Below the pieces are notes generated by a model that worked only from the letters and a program-made list of their open reading frames with translations, had not been told where the DNA came from and ran no database searches. The position numbers and the translations under genes were made by a program. From contig JAEERP010000007.1 in assembly GCA_016285885.1 (NCBI GenBank), forward strand, positions 62,001 to 126,000: a stretch of 64,000 bases of DNA, given 5' to 3'. Positions 59,676 through 64,000 of this stretch are shown here, one piece after another (positions within the stretch are counted from its first letter, which is position 1; each line of letters begins with the position of its first letter). The DNA is from Paludibacteraceae bacterium (lineage in GTDB: Bacteria > Bacteroidota > Bacteroidia > Bacteroidales > Paludibacteraceae).

Positions 59676-62222
59676 ATGAATGTAGCCGAAGAAATATCAA
59701 AAACCATCAAGGGAAACTCGTATTTTCAAAGGCTTTTCAACGAGTGTATGGAGCGGTCATATTCCGAATCCCTAAGTCTGGAGAATGAACTCTCCAACTA
59801 TACCGACAAGGAATACAGAGATTTGCTACGCTTTGCTGACTTGTTGTCGTCGGCATCCGATTCTGAATCAAGAAACTATGCCTATAAAATAATCACATAT
59901 CTAAACTCACATTACAAAAACGACCTATACTACCGCACAATATCCAAATCAGTTTTCTACAATTTGGGCAACTTCCCGGCAGTCAAGTATCTGCAACATA
60001 CAGATAACAATCAAGCAGAACTCCCAATAGACAGGATGTTGCAGATTGAAGCAAAAAAAATGATTCAGCAAGTACCTGATGCCGAAGACATTTACTTTAC
60101 CGACACTCAATACGATTTGTTCACTAAATTGAGCAATTCTCGCAATTTTAGTTTTTCGGGTCCCACATCAATGGGCAAATCTTTTATTATCAAGGCGTTT
60201 ATCAATAGGGTAATACAAAACAAACCACCTGAAAATATCGTTATAGTTGTTCCTTCGAGAGCATTGATTAATCAGTTTGCAATCGAAATCAATCAAGAAT
60301 TAGGTCACCAACTTAGGCGGTTTAATTATAGAGTATTCACCAATTCCAACGTATCAGATTTGGTACTTGCAAACGAAGTACAGCTGATTCTTGTATTAAC
60401 GCCAGAACGCTTGTTGAGTTACCTCTCGCAAAATGATAATCCGAAAATTGGATTTTTGTTTGTTGACGAGGCTCACAAAATAGCACAAGACGATTCGCGA
60501 AGCATAACTTCTTATGTTGCAATAGAAAAAACATTGAAAAAATACCCCGATGCAAAACTTTATTTTTCATCGCCTAATGTTTCAAATCCCGAAGTGCTGT
60601 TGAGGCTTTTTTGTCGTTCAGGGCAAAACTCTTTTCAAACCGATGAAACCACAGTTGCCCAAAATATGTTTTTGGCTGACTTAGACAAACAAGAACTATC
60701 CTATCTTAAAAATGGAGAATTTCAGCCAATTTCGGTGGTCTTACCTGAATCAGCAACCACCGTTTTCGGTTTTCTCCGTGCGTTTGGCAAGGATAGCAAT
60801 TTGGTTTATTGTAATTCGCGTGAACTAACCATTCAGTATGCAAAGGAATTTGCCGAAACGATTGATATAACTGATAATTCTGAATTAAGAACTGCGTCCA
60901 GTATCATTCGACAATATATCCATCGAGATTATTATTTAGCAAATTTTGTCAAGAAAGGCATAGCCTACCATTTTGGCAATATGCCTCAGTTGATACGCAA
61001 TTTGATAGAAAAATTGTATCGAAACGGAGATATAAAATATGTTTTCTGCACCTCCACATTATTAGAAGGTGTAAATATGCCCACGCAAAATCTTTTCATA
61101 CTCGACAATAGACAAGGACTTAGAGTTCTCAAAAGCATTGACTTTTGGAATTTGGCAGGCAGAGCCGGTCGTATGACCAAGGAATTGCAAGGCAACGTTT
61201 TTTGTGTAAAACATTCAAAATGCGAATGGGAAAAAATGTCTTTTATTTCAAACAAGAAAACCGAACTTGTTCCCACCGTATATGAAAGACTCAACAATAA
61301 ATTGAAATCTATTGAAAAGCAGTTAAAGAACGGTGAAATAAAGTCGGGCACACAAGATGAAAAAAACATTCTTCGATACATCGCCAATATTATCTGTATT
61401 GACACAATGCAATTGAACACAGATTACAAAAGCCCTATAATCAATCAATTAATTGAAGACAACAAAAATACAATACTTGAATTAGCAAAAGAACGTACAC
61501 AAAACATAACAATCCCATATTCATTGTTAAATTCTAATGAATCTATTGACGTAAAAATCCAAAATTCGGTTTATCAACAGATTCGGCAAAAACACGAAAA
61601 TTACGAGAATATAAAATTCCCAAGAGAAGTTGATTACAATTCGTGTTTGAATCTTTTACAAAACTTCCACGGTTTATACCATTGGGAGAATAGTGTCAAA
61701 GTGTTGCAAAATATAAATAGTATGAGATATTACGCTTTGTTGATGTGTCAATGGATTAATGGTGAAAGTCTAAAACAGATAATCACAGAATCAATAAAAT
61801 ACCACATTAATCATTCAACTGAAATGTGGTTTTCTTCCGGAGAAAGAGAAAGATTCAGCGGCGACAATAAAAGACACGTCAATAAATTAATTGGAGATAT
61901 TATCAAAGACATCGAAAATATTTTACGTTTTCAATTTGAAAAATACTTCAACCATTATTATACAATAATAAAGTACATTTTGGGCGAAGACAAGGCCGGA
62001 GAAAATTGGGCTTCGCTATTAGAGTATGGTACACGCAACCGAATAATAATAGCCCTACAAAATGTTGGTTTGTCTCGCCATAGTGCAACTGAGATCTATA
62101 AAAACCATCGCAACACACTCTCCATTGACAATAATAAGCTAAAAGCCATTAATACAGCCCAGTTATTAAACGAATTGAATAAAAACACATTAGAATATGA
62201 AGAAGTGAAGAGTATATTATAA
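59676..62222 (+). CDS. hamB: HamB-like superfamily 2 helicase (Hachiman)
   Basis: 848 residues from ATG 59676. A helical N-terminal part (~1-130) comes before the helicase core: Walker A G162-P-T-S-M-G-K-S169, motif Ia VVPSRALINQ, motif II D264-E-A-H267, motif III-like YFSSPNVSNPE, then CTSTLLEGVNMP and the motif VI region NLAGRAGRMTKE near 500. The C-terminal ~300 residues are helical. In Hachiman, HamB senses unusual DNA and holds HamA inactive until then. This gene is more AT-rich than the methylase and SMC genes, so the HamAB part may have a different history. Confidence 0.9.
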   Translation: MNVAEEISKTIKGNSYFQRLFNECMERSYSESLSLENELSNYTDKEYRDLLRFADLLSSASDSESRNYAYKIITYLNSHYKNDLYYRTISKSVFYNLGNFPAVKYLQHTDNNQAELPIDRMLQIEAKKMIQQVPDAEDIYFTDTQYDLFTKLSNSRNFSFSGPTSMGKSFIIKAFINRVIQNKPPENIVIVVPSRALINQFAIEINQELGHQLRRFNYRVFTNSNVSDLVLANEVQLILVLTPERLLSYLSQNDNPKIGFLFVDEAHKIAQDDSRSITSYVAIEKTLKKYPDAKLYFSSPNVSNPEVLLRLFCRSGQNSFQTDETTVAQNMFLADLDKQELSYLKNGEFQPISVVLPESATTVFGFLRAFGKDSNLVYCNSRELTIQYAKEFAETIDITDNSELRTASSIIRQYIHRDYYLANFVKKGIAYHFGNMPQLIRNLIEKLYRNGDIKYVFCTSTLLEGVNMPTQNLFILDNRQGLRVLKSIDFWNLAGRAGRMTKELQGNVFCVKHSKCEWEKMSFISNKKTELVPTVYERLNNKLKSIEKQLKNGEIKSGTQDEKNILRYIANIICIDTMQLNTDYKSPIINQLIEDNKNTILELAKERTQNITIPYSLLNSNESIDVKIQNSVYQQIRQKHENYENIKFPREVDYNSCLNLLQNFHGLYHWENSVKVLQNINSMRYYALLMCQWINGESLKQIITESIKYHINHSTEMWFSSGERERFSGDNKRHVNKLIGDIIKDIENILRFQFEKYFNHYYTIIKYILGEDKAGENWASLLEYGTRNRIIIALQNVGLSRHSATEIYKNHRNTLSIDNNKLKAINTAQLLNELNKNTLEYEEVKSIL

Positions 62223-62407
62223 TTTGATGATTTCTTACATTCCGAAAAGATTGAGCATAATAATCAACCCGATTGTTTTCAACAAGCCATTGCCATATTT
62301 ATAAGCCTTAGAATCCTCTACCTCCGCAATATTTTTTCCAAACCTTTTACGGGAAACCCCCTCGGACTAAAATCCCTCGCCCACAATCAAATTTATATCG
62401 CTTTTTA

Positions 62408-63001
62408 TTATTCCGTAATCTGTTTTGCCCATTCCGGCAAAGATGCACAATACCGCTTCGCCACAAGGCCATCGGCATATCTTATCAACAACTGAGCTTC
62501 TCCATTCTCTACGGAATTGTCGTAAAGATAAACTCGCTGGACACTTTTGATAACAAATTTACAATTCAGTATGGACTTTTGATATCTAGAAACAATTTTG
62601 GATATTGGCACGTCATGTCCCCCCTTCATTACCCTTCCTGCAATACGCGCAGCATTGATAGTTGGCGATGATGTGCAGACAAAAAACAAGCGGACAAAAA
62701 AACCAGACTCTACCGCACGTTCAACAAATCTCACTTTCTCATCGGACGAGAATACGGTTTCAAATATCATACTCCGTTTCTCAACCAAGCACTGCTCTCT
62801 CCACTCTTCGCAATACTTCGCAGCCTTAAGCACGGCCGACTCGGAATTCCAATCACCAAAACGTTCTTGAGCCACATTGTCGGGATTTATATACACAGAA
62901 TCCTCCAACCACTGGTGTCGAAGTATTTTACTCGTCACCGTGGTTTTCCCAGAACCATTCGGACCTGCAACAATGATCAAGACTGGCTTTTTTGCAGACA
63001 T
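62408..63001 (-). CDS. Zeta-toxin family kinase
   Basis: 197 residues. Walker A G-P-N-G-S-G-K-T-T at residues ~13-21 (IIVAGPNGSGKTT), then VYINPDNVAQERFGDW and FETVFSSDEKVRFVE. These match the zeta/PezT toxin fold, which phosphorylates UDP-N-acetylglucosamine and so blocks cell-wall synthesis. The catalytic Asp is in N-P-D. The start lies inside the antitoxin gene (25-base overlap). It is read towards the defence cluster, with 185 bases between the two stops. Confidence 0.88.
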   Translation of the reverse strand: MSAKKPVLIIVAGPNGSGKTTVTSKILRHQWLEDSVYINPDNVAQERFGDWNSESAVLKAAKYCEEWREQCLVEKRSMIFETVFSSDEKVRFVERAVESGFFVRLFFVCTSSPTINAARIAGRVMKGGHDVPISKIVSRYQKSILNCKFVIKSVQRVYLYDNSVENGEAQLLIRYADGLVAKRYCASLPEWAKQITE

Positions 63002-63180
63002 TTTCTATCTCCGTATTTTTTTTTATACATCTCCGCTATCTCCCCAAAATATTTCTTGAGAGCGGCTTCGTTGCTTTTCCGTGCATCTTCAGCCGCCTCA
63101 CGCATAATATAGGCGAGCATTTCATCAGAGGGTTCCTCCATGCTGGTCAGCCTGTATTTATTTATCTCCTCCTCTGCCAT
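62977..63180 (-). CDS. Small antitoxin partner of the zeta toxin
   Basis: 67 residues from ATG 63180 (an in-frame ATG at 63186 is also possible). It is acidic and helical (EEEINKYRLTSMEEPSDEMLAYIMREAAEDARKSNEAALKKYFGEIAEMYKKKY). It has no helix-turn-helix, unlike PezA, and is smaller than epsilon. The 25-base overlap with the toxin gene argues for a coupled pair. Two short inverted repeats upstream may be control sites. Confidence 0.75.
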   Translation of the reverse strand: MAEEEINKYRLTSMEEPSDEMLAYIMREAAEDARKSNEAALKKYFGEIAEMYKKKYGDRKCLQKSQS

Positions 63181-63195
63181 AATCATATCTTTTGT

Positions 63196-63225
63196 ATAGC
63201 TAACGCTATGATTGATAATCTATCA
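63196..63225 (-). promoter_or_regulatory. Inverted repeats upstream of the toxin-antitoxin pair
   Basis: ATAGC-TAAC-GCTAT (63196-63209) and TGATA-ATC-TATCA (63213-63225) sit side by side 16-45 bases before the antitoxin start. Paired small palindromes are typical of toxin-antitoxin autoregulation. The antitoxin has no visible DNA-binding domain, so another protein may bind. Confidence 0.4.
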
Positions 63226-63530
63226 GTACTATTTCACCTGACTTACCTTATCCTCACCGATTCTCCAATGCGGATACACAAAAATATGCATTTCTATTTA
63301 ATTTGCGGAATTTTATCCGTCAATAATATTATAGAATCATCCTAATATCTCCACCAACAACCTGCGAGTAAATACGCGTTCGACATCAGCGAACTCATTT
63401 AGAAGAGGAGGATAAAAACCATTCCGCCAAACCCTAAAATAGTAAATCGTAAATCATTAAATAATAAATAAATACAACTGCCCAATACGGCAAGAGGAAC
63501 CGTCGTGATTTTTCATCAAAAAACAGGGGC
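63226..63530. other. Intergenic stretch with a repeat fragment
   Basis: No convincing gene. AT-rich. The 18-base piece AAATAGTAAATCGTAAAT at 63437-63454 is the exact reverse complement of part of the tandem repeat at 49756-49911. Confidence 0.6.
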
Positions 63531-63559
63531 GCATTCGGTAACATTTTCACCCCGAATGC
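63531..63559 (+). promoter_or_regulatory. Palindromic operator in the CDF transporter promoter
   Basis: GCATTCGG (63531-63538) and CCGAATGC (63552-63559) are a perfect 8-base inverted repeat with a 13-base centre. It fills the space between the -33 region and the -7 box, where a bound repressor would block RNA polymerase. Confidence 0.6.
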
Positions 63560-63560
63560 T

Positions 63561-63568
63561 TAAATTTG
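63561..63568 (+). promoter_or_regulatory. -7 box (TAAATTTG) of the CDF transporter gene
   Basis: A full TAnnTTTG match two bases after the palindrome and 34 bases before the ATG at 63603. Confidence 0.6.
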
Positions 63569-63602
63569 TAGTAACACTTAACTTAAAGGAACGATATTAG
63601 CA

Positions 63603-64000
63603 ATGGAGGAACCGGTTCAGCGAACCAGGGAGAGGAAGATCACAAGGGTCACTCTGCTTGGCTCATTCGTCAATGTGTTGTTGACTGTAGCAAAAATCAT
63701 AGCCGGCGTACTGGGTCACAGTGCGGCCATGATAGCGGATGGTATCCACTCTTTGTCCGACCTCATATCGGACATCGTGGTGCTCATCTGTGTCCGCATA
63801 TCCTCCAAAGGAAAGGATAAGGACCATAAATACGGGCATGGAAAGTACGAGACCATGGCCACCCTCTTCGTCAGCCTCATGCTGATCTTCGTGGCGGCGA
63901 AAATGTGCCTGACGGGCCTTAGCGCCATCATCGGCGTGGTGCAGGGGAAAGTGATCGAGGTGCCCCACACCATCGCGCTCTGGGCGGCGATCGCCTCCAT
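63603..64000 (+). CDS. Cation diffusion facilitator transporter (3' end outside window)
   Basis: The frame from ATG 63603 stays open to the window edge; 132 residues are visible. After a basic start (EEPVQRTRERKITRV) come helices TLLGSFVNVLLTVAKIIAGVLG, the metal-site helix SAAMIADGIHSLSDLISDIVVLI (H-S-L-S-D and D-x-x-x-D spacing), the histidine/lysine loop KGKDKDHKYGHGKYET and the next helix ATLFVSLMLIFVAAKM. These are the marks of the CDF family, which exports Zn2+, Fe2+, Mn2+ or Co2+ by proton exchange. The metal cannot be told from this part. Confidence 0.92.
   Translation, partial: MEEPVQRTRERKITRVTLLGSFVNVLLTVAKIIAGVLGHSAAMIADGIHSLSDLISDIVVLICVRISSKGKDKDHKYGHGKYETMATLFVSLMLIFVAAKMCLTGLSAIIGVVQGKVIEVPHTIALWAAIAS

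Noticed and set aside
62226-62345. Minus-strand frame ending KTIGLIIMLNLFGM-stop, which looked like the end of a lost gene
   Set aside because: About 38 codons between an in-frame TAG and the stop, no start codon of quality and no recognisable family. In AT-rich DNA this can arise by chance.

Overview
The window comes from a member of the Bacteroidetes, most likely the order Bacteroidales. Three things point there: promoters of the form TTTG-N19/20-TAnnTTTG, weak use of Shine-Dalgarno sites, and typical families such as DUF4230, DUF4286, DUF4835, START-like LptF neighbours and SC-GDDDDD lipoproteins. A C-terminal type B sorting domain on the first protein and a DUF4835 (PorD-like) gene suggest a working type IX secretion system. 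I found no rRNA, tRNA or CRISPR array.

Layout. 1-3452: a repeat-rich T9SS cargo protein, cut by the window edge, and a small secreted protein. 3469-8693 (minus): a run with phenylacetate-CoA ligase, an ACT protein, a 40-residue symporter accessory peptide, an SSS symporter, menaquinone methyltransferase MenG/UbiE and an SDR protein. 8694-12861: an accessory patch with a Fic protein, a broken copy of a neighbouring gene, unknown genes, a possible small RNA and a three-peptide mini-operon. 12862-13260: an interspersed repeat. 13264-22542: class I fumarase, an unknown membrane protein with two DUF4230 proteins, DnaG, lipoproteins, ComF and DUF4197. 22693-28563: TadA, a GPH-type transporter, a stand-alone MetH activation domain, dNTPase and a secreted Hint-domain protein. 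28573-38425: ABC-F ATPase, a polysaccharide-export pair, CoaBC, PorD-like, RecN and RNase HII. 38499-44780 (minus): lipoprotein, DJ-1, TonB/ExbD/ExbB, RibBA, LptF-type permease and a START protein. 45067-50679: RuvC, DUF4286, a sugar-kinase/RapZ fusion, an iron alcohol dehydrogenase, YitT and TSUP membrane proteins, with two kinds of repeat between them.

50902-62222 is the most striking part. It is one tightly packed co-oriented cluster: a DNA N6-adenine methylase with a nuclease-like N-terminus, a specificity subunit, a 59-residue protein, a DndD-like SMC ATPase, a DndE-HerA fusion, a HamA-like (DUF1837) nuclease and a HamB-like helicase. It looks like a hybrid anti-phage system that joins type I-like methylation, Dnd-type ATPases and a Hachiman module. 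The HsdMS pair stands where the DndA-C sulfur-transfer genes would be in a classical Dnd locus. Coding overlaps join most of the genes. A zeta-toxin/antitoxin pair follows, and then the start of a cation diffusion facilitator with a palindromic operator in its promoter.

All function calls come from reading motifs and family resemblance by eye. No database search was run.
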